From CAZKBP01 sp964551015 (GTDB taxonomy: Bacteria; Bacteroidota; Bacteroidia; Cytophagales; Microscillaceae): a DNA stretch of 17,837 bases. Below are positions 8,901 to 16,621 of this stretch, one piece after another; positions within the stretch are counted from its first letter, which is position 1, and each line of letters starts with the position of its first letter. The notes below the pieces were generated by a model that made no database searches, was not told where the DNA came from, and worked only from the letters and a program-made list of their open reading frames with translations. The stretch spans positions 1-17,837 of the forward strand of contig CAZKBP010000063.1 in the NCBI GenBank assembly GCA_964551015.1. The letters run 5' to 3'. The position numbers and the translations under genes were made by a program.

Positions 8901-9776
8901 GTATCCGATCATCCTGACATTTCCATAGATGAGGTAAAAGAAAGGGTTCTCTCAAATTTGAGAGAAGGCATCCAGATTCCTTTTGTACTCGATAATCATG
9001 TTCGGTTTTGTGCTGAACAAAAAGTGGCAGAAGCTATTCGCCATCTACCTGATTATTTCTCGAGTGATTGGGATGCAGACTTTAAAGAACCCGCAATACA
9101 AACTTACCTGAAGCTAGAAGGAAATCCAGAAATAGTTCTGAAGCAATTAAAACAAATCAACGATGAGCAGCATTGGAAGCGTGTTTTAAGAGAGCTTAGT
9201 CAGTATTCTACTCCTGAGCTAGAAACATACCTTCAGGATCAACTGAATGAAAATCATACAGACGAGAATAAACTAGAAATAGCGGCTTATCTCAGCTTAT
9301 TTGGTAAAAATAAGGTTTTTAATAGGCTTGTTGATTATCTTGAAAACCACAAAAAATTGCCAGGCCACTGGGACTATCATCCTTTGAATCTAATCCTGCA
9401 ACTAAACAATACAGACATCATTCCAAGCCTCTTTAAGTTTTATCAGCTAGGTTATCACCTGAATTTACATCAAAATAGAGATGGACGTGATTTCTTATAT
9501 ATTTTTGGGACAATCCTCCATAATATTTGTCAGAGCAAAGAAAACTATGAAGCCACACAAAAGGCTTTGCAAAGATTCATTCGTAAACTCAAAATCAAAA
9601 AACTGTTCTTTTGGGTTCTTCGCAGAGATTTATCTGTTGTCAAAGAAATGATTGCTGATCTTAAGAAATACGCTGAAAAAATTGAGCATAATCATTTTAC
9701 CAGTAAGAAATCAAAACTTGACTTAAAGGAAGCCATTGCGATTTATGACTCCATTTGGCAACAAGACAATTTATAA
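5994..9776 (+). CDS. NACHT-family STAND ATPase with long helical C-terminus
   Basis: This 1260-residue protein begins with ~85 residues of unrecognised sequence. A NACHT module follows: Walker A GASGVGKTT (residues 98-106), Walker B LILFLDGLDE (Asp157, acidic pair Asp160/Glu161), VVLSCR, a helical segment ending LLVIPFYLSLLTGYY, and FQHNNFQEYLAAR (360-372), typical of the winged-helix end of NACHT proteins. Residues ~400-1260 are charged and helix-rich, possibly diverged HEAT-like repeats, without clear periodicity. NACHT proteins in bacteria include antiphage sensors, and animal NLRs share this core. No nuclease, protease, TIR or membrane effector is visible; the short N-terminus may be an adaptor that recruits a partner, for instance the CHAT protein encoded 20 bp upstream (inference). 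Start at 5994 is preceded by AAGAG about 2 bp away. Overall it is AT-rich like the back half of its upstream neighbour. Confidence 0.9.
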   Translation: MEDKQGASESRKHIECHITITQSAEKIINIEEVREASFDSHKKGGIELGKIDLSEIIGLPSPDYIPRFVRALSKKEASEQEINLVNALENYSKIVLLGASGVGKTTELKHIAHYLSASKDKVVRWVSLNNYTGGEIQSYISGHNQGTDLSQLILFLDGLDEVQDRGLAIREINRFSDAYPQVKVVLSCRFNFYNIETAPDKRDGTLSGFQAFELERLTYAQTDTYIRQKLDHAADSFFEELRTKQIIELLVIPFYLSLLTGYYSHNHKLPQSKAELFEYILKEKIGHDLKRKEREATPLTSNPQKAIIPLAKIAFVMECLGKNQLNQAELHRIVHSQAERTLLNYFFFESKPKENDTYQFQHNNFQEYLAARVVSRANLKTILSLITFEDNPEKVKLSWQNTIHFLLEMLPKPHSLMEWMSTNSPETLLLAEPDRIDADLRFRVFKKIFKKLADQHQKISSYTYYRYLINFAQNEQALDYLIKNISSQESYRKNNALSILSDYGLSRVPSSLLDTLITKLRDIVFAPDYQGNTALKAYLSLLSHQDRQEIKRVIDVFFFSTDHHQRYLVYDTVHRFDFQDECIDQILEAAQQYLRRKSGDGLTNEITNLKTCLKKVKEEDSLIKALGFISNLSSRRDYWDDVLRTILDRAIELHPGSQKIYEDVKAEILQKLPIFGQSPEKNPYLVYVKKLERGQDLFQAIYNRKKRLGPFSIRILVYLASKEGIEFVLREFEQGNWAEENLSSFQEELTLRNQELQAYLVALASEREVSLPTLPVKVDYEKQQLDKLNRQKELLFDRQKFIAEVERFYDLVGKDRLTDKEFLELELYEQFSEVTTTFLMPDQDGFCDKKRDIDFLVNDQNWQTYSLQKLKELIINRKELILTKTDIAQIKDWCDSQASEINFTTSFKKARVPSSSKWHCRKEDGLFSFFLRKFSWYDYPKALYLDMLSYPELEDVNGVSNKLARIFPFVSDHPDISIDEVKERVLSNLREGIQIPFVLDNHVRFCAEQKVAEAIRHLPDYFSSDWDADFKEPAIQTYLKLEGNPEIVLKQLKQINDEQHWKRVLRELSQYSTPELETYLQDQLNENHTDENKLEIAAYLSLFGKNKVFNRLVDYLENHKKLPGHWDYHPLNLILQLNNTDIIPSLFKFYQLGYHLNLHQNRDGRDFLYIFGTILHNICQSKENYEATQKALQRFIRKLKIKKLFFWVLRRDLSVVKEMIADLKKYAEKIEHNHFTSKKSKLDLKEAIAIYDSIWQQDNL

Positions 9777-9808
9777 GAAACCTTCTCTGTATTTTCGTGT
9801 CAATGGAA

Positions 9809-12800
9809 TCAAACCACTCGCTCCCGCCACCATCTGGCTAGCTTTGCCAGCGAGGCACTCACGTCCATTTCTTGCTCTACAGACATCAGGAAGGGGATCA
9901 AGGGCAGGTTGAGCTTGAACTTTGTAACAAGGTCTGTACCCGAAGCGGGCTGTAATTGCCGGGCAATAGGTACTACTTCGGTGGATTTGCTTTCCTGAAC
10001 GGCTTTGTTGATTTCTACCAGTAATTCCATCATCTTCATCTCGTCTATTTGCTGCTGGTCTATTTTTTCTACCAGTTGGTCGTAGATTTCTAGCTGGGCT
10101 TGGTCAATCTTGTTGAATATTAGAGCCAGACCCGCTCGGTTATCTTGACTGATATGAATTACGGTGTCTAGTTTCGCTAGGATCAGATCGGCATTTTGCT
10201 CCTGATGGGAGAGGATTTGTTGCTGGCTTGCTTTGATGCCTTCCAGCTCCTCCATTACTCGGCTCCGGAAGCTGGGGCCTGCCTGAGTGCCACGGATTTG
10301 GGCAAGCTCAGCCAGATCATTTTGGATCAGCCGCTTGAGCTTGTTAATTTCTTTTTCAGACCGCTTTTCTTCGCCGGGGTTTTCGGCAATGCGATACTTG
10401 CCCTCCCAGTCGGCCAGTAGTTCATAAGATTCCCTAAGGTTTTCCAAAAGGTCTTGTTCTCTTTGGTTCATAAGTTTGTTAGGATTTTCGGCTAAGCGAT
10501 ATTTCTTCTCCCATCTGCTAAGATCTTCATATGCTTCCTCAAGTCTCTGCTGTTTTTCTCCATCTTGGAAGAAAATTTCTTCCCCAGTGTCTCTTATACC
10601 TTCCATCATTGATGCAATAGAAATATCTTCACCACTCTTTTCACACTCTCTTGTTTTTTTACCCTTACCCTGAAATTTCCGAAGAGTGTCGTAGTTATGA
10701 AGGTATGGGTCTCTTTTATATTCACAGGTTTGAGGGCAAACACAGGGCACTTTCTCCTTAACCGGAGGATTCTTCAAGCTTTTGTGGATGTGGTCAAAAT
10801 GCATTCGGATGGTATATAACAGTTTATCTGCTTGATTACCACCTGCTTCAATTTTAATAGTTTTGATGGTTTCAACATCATTGAGCACGATATACGCTTT
10901 ACTACCTTCGTAAGACAAGACTACTCCATACTTCCAAAATAGCTCTTTATCAATTAGTTCGTGGGATCGGCAGATAAAACGGCTCAGAATTCCCTTAGGC
11001 ATAAAGTCATAATGATATTCAAAACGCAGATACCGGTCAGAAGATTCAGCTATTTGTTCATAGGCATCTTCTACTCCCTGAGGAATCTGGACGGGAAGTA
11101 GCTCAGGAACTATATATTTATCGCTTTCATGCAGTTGAAAAACCAATTCAAACCGCTTCATTAAGCTCAATAAAAAAACGTGCTTACCCTTAAACCGTTC
11201 ATCACGCCATATTTTGTCTAATTCACTAACTTGAAATTTACCTTCCTTAATCTTTTTACCATCTAATAGGGAATAAGCAGCGTCAGTTGCCCAAGTAGCA
11301 TTCAGCACCACTGTGTCGCGCATGGCTATATCCTGCTCAAAATATAAAATGACACCAATATCGTGAAGTTGACGACTCAGAAAGCTTGCCTCTTCTGGAT
11401 CTAAACCCTGAGATGTACAGATATCTAGGTACTGATGATATGAGATGTAATCCCTTTCATCTTCCTCCAATGCTCTGCGGACGGCAAAACGGTACCTGTT
11501 CCAAATCTCTCGGGTATGAGGTATAGCTAAGAGTTGTTTCTTTATATCCTGATTTAGACGACTGATACCTTTACCAGTTTTGCAAGAGGTTTTGTAAAAA
11601 TCTACAATATGTGGGAACTTGTTCTTCCAGTCTTTCTGGTTGATCTCACTTTCGAGAATATCTATTTTATTTTGCACTACGAAAATAGGTGCGTTTCCAG
11701 AGAGTAAAGATACGATATTTAGCCAATACCCAAACTTGGATTGTCCTTCACCTTTACGAGTTTCCCAAACAAAAATGTAGATAGAGTTTTTCGTGAGAAA
11801 AAATTGATGAGTTCCATAGTTAATCTCCTGCCCCGCGAAATCCCATACGTTAGCCGTAAAATCAATATCTTCTCCTTCCCTCTTACATCCTTTTGGCTTC
11901 CACCTCTTAACCCGAATTCCAATGGTCGGTGGTCTGTTCTCTGTAAATCTGTAATCTGACGCACTGATAGCTTCTGTTAATTCGGTTTTACCCACCTCAC
12001 CCACACCGACAAAGATTACCTTCGCTTCATTAAGTTCACGGCGATCTTCTTCTAATCTGATTGATCTTAGGTAATCAAGAACAGCTCCGCCACCTTGGTC
12101 TTCTGAAGTGACTATTTCTCTTGGAATATTTTCAATCGGATTCTTTCCAATATCTAACGCTGTAAGATTCGGCAGACTATCTAGTAAATTCAGAGGAATC
12201 TCCTTAATCAGGTTATCTCCTAACTTAAGAGATTGTAAATTTTTATTTTCAAGAAGAAATGAAATTTTAGTTAGATAATTATCCGATATATCTAGCTCTT
12301 TCAGGCTTACAGGTAATCTATATTCATCTACTTGTTTTTTAAACTTAATACTATGATTATTTGCGAAAGCACGTATTATTATGAATTGAGGAGAATACAG
12401 AACACCGGAATCGAGGATATATCCACTTATGTTCGGCTCACTCAAAATCTCTTTTTGACCTATGATTTCAATAAACTCCTGTTTATTACTTTCGTAACGA
12501 GCATAACTTTCAAGAAAACTATTGGCTCCCTGTGAATTAAGCTGATTGTCATTAATTACTTGCTTGATTCCCTTCATTCCCTTATTGATTTCCTCATGGG
12601 TGCCAACATCTGCTATATGGTTGTTAGCGATATCGAGAACTTCTAGTTTTTCTAAGTTGACAAAATCAGGGATAGTATATATTTCATTATTTTCCAGAAA
12701 AAGCTCTTTTAAATTAACTAAGCCAGATAAAGGTGAAGCATCCTGAATTTGATTGTGTGATAAACCTAGGTGTTGTAAATTGGTCAAGCCAGATAAGGGT

Positions 12801-13450
12801 GAAGCATCCTGAATTTGATTGTGTGATAAACCTAGGTGTTGTAAATTGGTCAAGCCAGATAAGGGTGAAGCATCCTGAATTTGATTGTGTGTTAAATCTA
12901 GGTATTGTAAATTTGTAAGGCCAAGTAAAGGAGAGAGGTCTCGAATGCTCCATCCATTATCACCCCCTAAAATTAGTTTATTCAAATAAATTGGTAAAGT
13001 CTCAGGAATCTGGTTCAAGTAATTTTCCTCTCTCCGATTCCTTCTTTTTAGAATCAACCGCATTTCTCGTTTTACCTTTCGTAATGGATATGCGTCCCTT
13101 CCACCCCTTAGACTCGCTTCCTGCAAATAGCTTAGGAGAAAGCTGAGCATTTGGTTCAGGTCATTTTTTTTTCTCTGATTCTCTACGAGAATTGACTGTA
13201 TTTCCCGTTTTACCTTTGGTAATAGATATGTGTCCCTTCCACTCCTTGGACTTGCTTCTTCCAAATAGCTTAGTAGAGAACTGAGCATTTCGTCATACCA
13301 CTCATTAGAGAAAATCAAAGTCTCCAAGTGAGTACACTCGGCGAGTTGCTCTAGCTCCGGCTCTGTACCATCGAGGCCGCAGTTGCCCAAATCCAGGTAG
13401 GGGTCTTGGGTGCGGAGGTTTTCTTCTATCAGTTTTTTCGCGTCGGCCAT
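9809..13450 (-). CDS. ROCO protein (LRR-Roc-COR) with helical coiled-coil C-terminus
   Basis: This protein has 1213 residues from the chosen start. Residues 1-50 are a cap shared with the next ROCO protein. Residues 55-147 are a duplicated basic, helical segment. LRRs span ~165-330 and ~380-450. Roc GTPase: P-loop GVGEVGKT (482-489), switch II WDFAGQE (536-542), NKID (594-597), SCKTGKG (~622). COR follows (~640-900), then a Cys cluster (C903, C905, C909, C936). Two W..KYR(L/I)AENP connector motifs (~980-1030) and long coiled-coil helices come next, ending in a basic Trp-rich tail. An upstream ATG at 13475-13477 would add nine residues. I prefer 13450 because the paralogue has the same leader sequence but lacks that ATG. 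Roc-COR proteins are GTP-controlled dimeric switches. No enzymatic effector is seen in this one. It is probably the last gene of the minus-strand operon. Confidence 0.92.
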   Translation of the reverse strand: MADAKKLIEENLRTQDPYLDLGNCGLDGTEPELEQLAECTHLETLIFSNEWYDEMLSSLLSYLEEASPRSGRDTYLLPKVKREIQSILVENQRKKNDLNQMLSFLLSYLQEASLRGGRDAYPLRKVKREMRLILKRRNRREENYLNQIPETLPIYLNKLILGGDNGWSIRDLSPLLGLTNLQYLDLTHNQIQDASPLSGLTNLQHLGLSHNQIQDASPLSGLTNLQHLGLSHNQIQDASPLSGLVNLKELFLENNEIYTIPDFVNLEKLEVLDIANNHIADVGTHEEINKGMKGIKQVINDNQLNSQGANSFLESYARYESNKQEFIEIIGQKEILSEPNISGYILDSGVLYSPQFIIIRAFANNHSIKFKKQVDEYRLPVSLKELDISDNYLTKISFLLENKNLQSLKLGDNLIKEIPLNLLDSLPNLTALDIGKNPIENIPREIVTSEDQGGGAVLDYLRSIRLEEDRRELNEAKVIFVGVGEVGKTELTEAISASDYRFTENRPPTIGIRVKRWKPKGCKREGEDIDFTANVWDFAGQEINYGTHQFFLTKNSIYIFVWETRKGEGQSKFGYWLNIVSLLSGNAPIFVVQNKIDILESEINQKDWKNKFPHIVDFYKTSCKTGKGISRLNQDIKKQLLAIPHTREIWNRYRFAVRRALEEDERDYISYHQYLDICTSQGLDPEEASFLSRQLHDIGVILYFEQDIAMRDTVVLNATWATDAAYSLLDGKKIKEGKFQVSELDKIWRDERFKGKHVFLLSLMKRFELVFQLHESDKYIVPELLPVQIPQGVEDAYEQIAESSDRYLRFEYHYDFMPKGILSRFICRSHELIDKELFWKYGVVLSYEGSKAYIVLNDVETIKTIKIEAGGNQADKLLYTIRMHFDHIHKSLKNPPVKEKVPCVCPQTCEYKRDPYLHNYDTLRKFQGKGKKTRECEKSGEDISIASMMEGIRDTGEEIFFQDGEKQQRLEEAYEDLSRWEKKYRLAENPNKLMNQREQDLLENLRESYELLADWEGKYRIAENPGEEKRSEKEINKLKRLIQNDLAELAQIRGTQAGPSFRSRVMEELEGIKASQQQILSHQEQNADLILAKLDTVIHISQDNRAGLALIFNKIDQAQLEIYDQLVEKIDQQQIDEMKMMELLVEINKAVQESKSTEVVPIARQLQPASGTDLVTKFKLNLPLIPFLMSVEQEMDVSASLAKLARWWRERVV
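12732..12929 (-). repeat. 66-bp tandem LRR repeats in the ROCO gene
   Basis: Three consecutive 66-bp units begin at 12732, 12798 and 12864, each encoding one 22-residue LRR (TNLQHLGLSHNQIQDASPLSG). The first two units are identical base for base. The third matches for its first ~29 bases, then diverges. The perfect identity points to very recent duplication or gene conversion in the sensor domain. Confidence 0.9.
13010..13288 (-). repeat. ~138-bp intragenic duplication in the ROCO N-terminus
   Basis: Two consecutive 46-47-residue segments share MLS.LLSYL.EAS, then GRD.Y.L.KVKRE, then a basic stretch ending LNQ. The first is 13151-13288, the second 13010-13150. The ROCO-CHAT paralogue has no counterpart at this point and goes straight from the cap to the LRRs, so the segment is an insertion that was then duplicated. 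Function unknown; it is basic and predicted helical by eye. Confidence 0.8.
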
Positions 13451-13475
13451 GGGGTTTGTTTGGTTAATTGAATAC
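13300..13475 (-). repeat. ROCO 5'-end direct repeat, copy 1 (leader plus first ~50 codons)
   Basis: This region matches 16471-16646 at a constant offset of 3171 bp. The match covers ~50 codons (LDLGNCGLDG, AECTHLETLIFSN) and the ~24 bp before the ATG, including ACAAACCCC directly upstream. Conservation of the non-coding leader suggests a duplicated translation-initiation region, or repeated gene conversion between the two genes. Confidence 0.85.
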
Positions 13476-13480
13476 ATAAG

Positions 13481-16400
13481 TCAATCCACAAGCCTCCAAT
13501 CCAAGTTGGCTTCCTCTCGGGTGTAAAGTCCCCAGAGCTTTTCTTGGCTTGATGTTTTTTGAGCTTGGATTGATTTCATGTAGCGAATCTGCACCTCCCC
13601 GATCTCCAACTGGCTCTTGGCTTCTAGGTAAGAAACGGCATCATTGAAAGCTTGCCGAAGGCTTTCACCCCGAACCAAGGATGTATAAAACCGACCCGCA
13701 AACGCGCTGGCCTTGCCATCCTCCACGGGGGCAGAAGTGGCCATGACGCTTTTCACGCCCCGGTGGAGCAAGTCCGTCACCTGCCCCAAGGTAGCACAGC
13801 CATTCAGGAAGACCAGTTGCAAATGAGGCAATGAGCCAATCAGGCGAGCCAAGCCCTGAGCACTAGCAGCCTCGGAATCCAATTGCAAACTACTTTGGTT
13901 GGCGTGGCCGCCATAGTGGAGGAGGCTGACCTGCTCCCGGTACTCGGTCAGGGTGTCGTAGAGGTTGTCCAGAGAGGTCTGCCCCTTGATGAGCAGCTTG
14001 ATCTGATCTCGGGTATCCAGGGGACGGAAGATTTTCTCCAATTGATCTTCCTCGGCCTTGAGGTGATCGAGGTAGGCTTCGCGCTCATTGGCAAAAGCCA
14101 GGAAGATCAAAGGCCGCACGAGCGATGCGCTTGGGCTTGGCTCCGTCTTAGGCTTAGGCTTAGGTTTAGTCTCGCCTTCGCCTCCCAGCTCGGCGAGTTC
14201 TGCCTCGTAATCATCGAGCATTTTCTCCAAACGCTCGATCTCGATCTGGCAGCGTTTGCGCTCATTGGGGTTCTCGGCCACGCGCAGCTTTTCCTGCCAC
14301 TCGTCCAGCAGAGCCTCGGTTTCTTGGAGATTTTTTTCCAGACGGCTGACGCGTCTTTGGTTTCTTGGATTCATGATTGTTAAAGCATTTAAACCAAATT
14401 TATCTTCTGCTTTGAGGCTGGGGCCTGCTTGGCTGCGGAGTCTGCCCTCATCAGCGATACCTGCTAGTTCTTCCTGGATTTGCTGAATCAGAAAATCAGT
14501 GGTAGCGATGATTCGTATTGCTTGTTTTTCCCGCTCGTAGAAGGCTTCTACCATCGCTTCTCCTTGCTTGGTGCGGAGCAAAAGCCCCCGCTGCCACATC
14601 AGGCGGACTTCCGAGAAGCGGTTGGCCTTGACAATAAAGCGCTGGATAAATACCTTGGGCAGGAAGCGATAGGGGATTTCCGCTTTTTGAAGCTGAGTTG
14701 CGTTCTTTTTCTCCCAGTAAAGTACATCGCTGGGCTTCTCCGTGGGCAAAAGCTGAGGAACCACAAAGCTACGTTCTCTTAGAGGAGGATACAGTTTTTT
14801 ACTTTCGGTGCTTTCGAAAGCCAGTTCGGCACTGAGCATAAAATCCACAAAGAGTTCCCTTTCATAATCTGTATTGTCCTCCCAAATTTCAGTCAGTAGG
14901 TCATAGTCTAAGTTCCCTTTTTCGTATTGTAGCTCTTCAAAGTACTCACTTTCTCTATCCAGGATTTTATAGATGGCCTGAATAGCCCAGTCCTGATTCA
15001 GGATGATTTGATTTTGAAAATAACCCCGGCGATAGTACAACACGCCCGTATCGTGCAGGTAATTTAAAATTGTAGCAGCGGACTTTTCTACTTCATTTGC
15101 TACGCAAATGTCTTTAAATTCGGCTAAACGCAGTGTTTTTACATCTTTTTCCTGCAAGTCTCGAATCGCCTCCCGCACCTGTACCCAGTCAGCAGGCAAA
15201 TCAGGGCTTTGAAAAGCGGGATTATTTTGAAGCGTTTTTTTCAATACCTTTTCCAGCACCCTAAAGCCTTTGCCCGTTTTAGCACTGAGTGCCAAAAAAT
15301 CCAACACAGGGTATTCTTCTTTTAAGCCCTCTTTGTACTCAAAGTAAAGATCCTGCGGGAAGGCATCCATTTTATTTTGTAGAACCAAAATTGGGCTTTC
15401 GGGGGCAAAGCACCGCGTATATTCCAGCCAGTAGCGTAGCTTTTCATTTTCGTAGTTTTTGCCCTGCCAGGTATGGAAGGGCTGGGTTTCACTGGCAAAG
15501 TCCCAGACCAGGAGAAACAAAGCCCGGGTTTGCATAAAAAGCCGATGGGTAGCGTGGTAGAGGTCTTGCCCGGCAAAGTCCCAGAAAGTAAGCTGAAAAT
15601 CTGCCAAATCCCGCCTGAGACGGGCAATGGCGTGGGTAGAAGCGTGCTCGGTATTGAAAATAAAGGTATCCGGCTCGGCCAGTCTTTTAGCGATTTGGGT
15701 TTTGCCGACCCCCCCATTGCCGATGAGTATGACCTTAACTTCCCGGTTCTTGACCCTGCCTTTTTCCAGGTCTTGCAAATAATCTCGTACTGCTTGCAAG
15801 ACGTTCTTGAGAAATTTATCAAAAATCTCTGGGGGAATATTTTGGATGGGATTAGCATATAATTCAAGTTCATTCAACTGAGGAAAATGATTTAAAAAAT
15901 CCAGAGAGATGTCCTGGATGCGATTTTCACCTAAATCCAGGGATTTTAATTGGCTTAAAGGCTGCAAAAAGGAGATGTCCTGGATTTGATTGTCACTTAA
16001 ACCCAGAGTATGTAAATTGCTTAGATTTTGTAAAAAGGAGATGTCCTGGATTTGATTTTTACTTAAAATCAGTTCTTGTAATTGGCTTAAAGGCTGCAAA
16101 GAGTAGATGTCCCGGATTCGATTAGCCATTAAATTCAGGTATTTTAATTGGCTTAAATGCTGTAAAAAGGAGATGTCCTGGATTTGATTCCAACTTAAAT
16201 TCAGGGATTGTAATTGGGTTAAGGCCTGCAAAAAGGAGTAGTTCTGGATTTTATTTTTACTTAGATCCAGGGATTGTAATTGGCTTAAAGCCTGCAAAGC
16301 GGAGATGTCCTCGATTTGCCACCGATTAAACATGTCTCTGGTTCCGGCCAGGATCAACTGGCGAGGGGTAGGGGGGAGGTGAGGAGGGATTTTTTGGAGT

Positions 16401-16621
16401 TGGTTTTGGGGGCCTTGGTTTCGGCTTTCTTTATATACCCATTTCTGTTTTTCCTCATCATACTCCTCCCACCCATTAGAGAAAATCAAAGTCTCCAAGT
16501 GAGTACACTCGGCGAGTTGTGCTAGCTCGGGCTCGCTGCCATCCAGACCGCAGTTGCCCAAATCCAGGCGAGGGTTTTGGGTGCGGAGGTTTTCTTCTAT
16601 GAATTTTTTTGCGTTGGCCAT
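13481..16621 (-). CDS. ROCO-CHAT fusion: LRR-Roc-COR protein with C-terminal caspase-like protease
   Basis: This 1046-residue protein starts with the shared cap (1-50), followed by LRRs with an exact 22-residue period (~98-250; LQ.LSQL..L.LS.NQIQDIS). Roc GTPase: P-loop GNGGVGKT (301-308), WDFAGQ (347-352), NKMD (416-419), SAKTGKG (~446). COR spans ~480-720. A coiled-coil connector with RVAENPNERKR lies at ~770-825, then a Lys/Pro linker. The CHAT domain (~845-1040) carries the dyad His906 (HYGGHAN) and Cys942 (FLNGCAT). I infer that GTP-driven Roc-COR dimer rearrangement, steered by the LRRs, controls the protease. The CHAT domain is homologous throughout to that of the + strand protein at 2869. 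The ATG at 16621 has the same leader as the downstream ROCO gene. The stop lies 30 bp before that gene's preferred start, and the upstream ROCO gene ends 44 bp before this start, so the three look like one operon. Confidence 0.94.
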   Translation of the reverse strand: MANAKKFIEENLRTQNPRLDLGNCGLDGSEPELAQLAECTHLETLIFSNGWEEYDEEKQKWVYKESRNQGPQNQLQKIPPHLPPTPRQLILAGTRDMFNRWQIEDISALQALSQLQSLDLSKNKIQNYSFLQALTQLQSLNLSWNQIQDISFLQHLSQLKYLNLMANRIRDIYSLQPLSQLQELILSKNQIQDISFLQNLSNLHTLGLSDNQIQDISFLQPLSQLKSLDLGENRIQDISLDFLNHFPQLNELELYANPIQNIPPEIFDKFLKNVLQAVRDYLQDLEKGRVKNREVKVILIGNGGVGKTQIAKRLAEPDTFIFNTEHASTHAIARLRRDLADFQLTFWDFAGQDLYHATHRLFMQTRALFLLVWDFASETQPFHTWQGKNYENEKLRYWLEYTRCFAPESPILVLQNKMDAFPQDLYFEYKEGLKEEYPVLDFLALSAKTGKGFRVLEKVLKKTLQNNPAFQSPDLPADWVQVREAIRDLQEKDVKTLRLAEFKDICVANEVEKSAATILNYLHDTGVLYYRRGYFQNQIILNQDWAIQAIYKILDRESEYFEELQYEKGNLDYDLLTEIWEDNTDYERELFVDFMLSAELAFESTESKKLYPPLRERSFVVPQLLPTEKPSDVLYWEKKNATQLQKAEIPYRFLPKVFIQRFIVKANRFSEVRLMWQRGLLLRTKQGEAMVEAFYEREKQAIRIIATTDFLIQQIQEELAGIADEGRLRSQAGPSLKAEDKFGLNALTIMNPRNQRRVSRLEKNLQETEALLDEWQEKLRVAENPNERKRCQIEIERLEKMLDDYEAELAELGGEGETKPKPKPKTEPSPSASLVRPLIFLAFANEREAYLDHLKAEEDQLEKIFRPLDTRDQIKLLIKGQTSLDNLYDTLTEYREQVSLLHYGGHANQSSLQLDSEAASAQGLARLIGSLPHLQLVFLNGCATLGQVTDLLHRGVKSVMATSAPVEDGKASAFAGRFYTSLVRGESLRQAFNDAVSYLEAKSQLEIGEVQIRYMKSIQAQKTSSQEKLWGLYTREEANLDWRLVD
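15880..16325 (-). repeat. 66-bp LRR-coding repeats in the ROCO-CHAT gene
   Basis: About seven in-frame units of 66 bp recur, marked on the + strand by GGAGATGTCCTGGATTTGAT and close variants. Each encodes one LRR of 22 residues. The units are similar but not identical, so the array is older or less homogenised than the one at 12732-12929. Confidence 0.85.

Noticed and set aside
12714..12953. Repetitive frames on both strands over the LRR repeats
   Set aside because: They simply read the 66-bp LRR repeats in wrong frames; the periodicity belongs to the ROCO gene.
13883..14383. 166-codon + strand frame
   Set aside because: Antisense to the CHAT and linker region of the ROCO-CHAT gene; its Leu/Gly-rich composition follows from GC-rich coding DNA.
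15322..15873. 183-codon minus-strand frame within the Roc domain
   Set aside because: Out of frame with the clear P-loop, WDFAGQ and NKMD motifs of the ROCO-CHAT gene.
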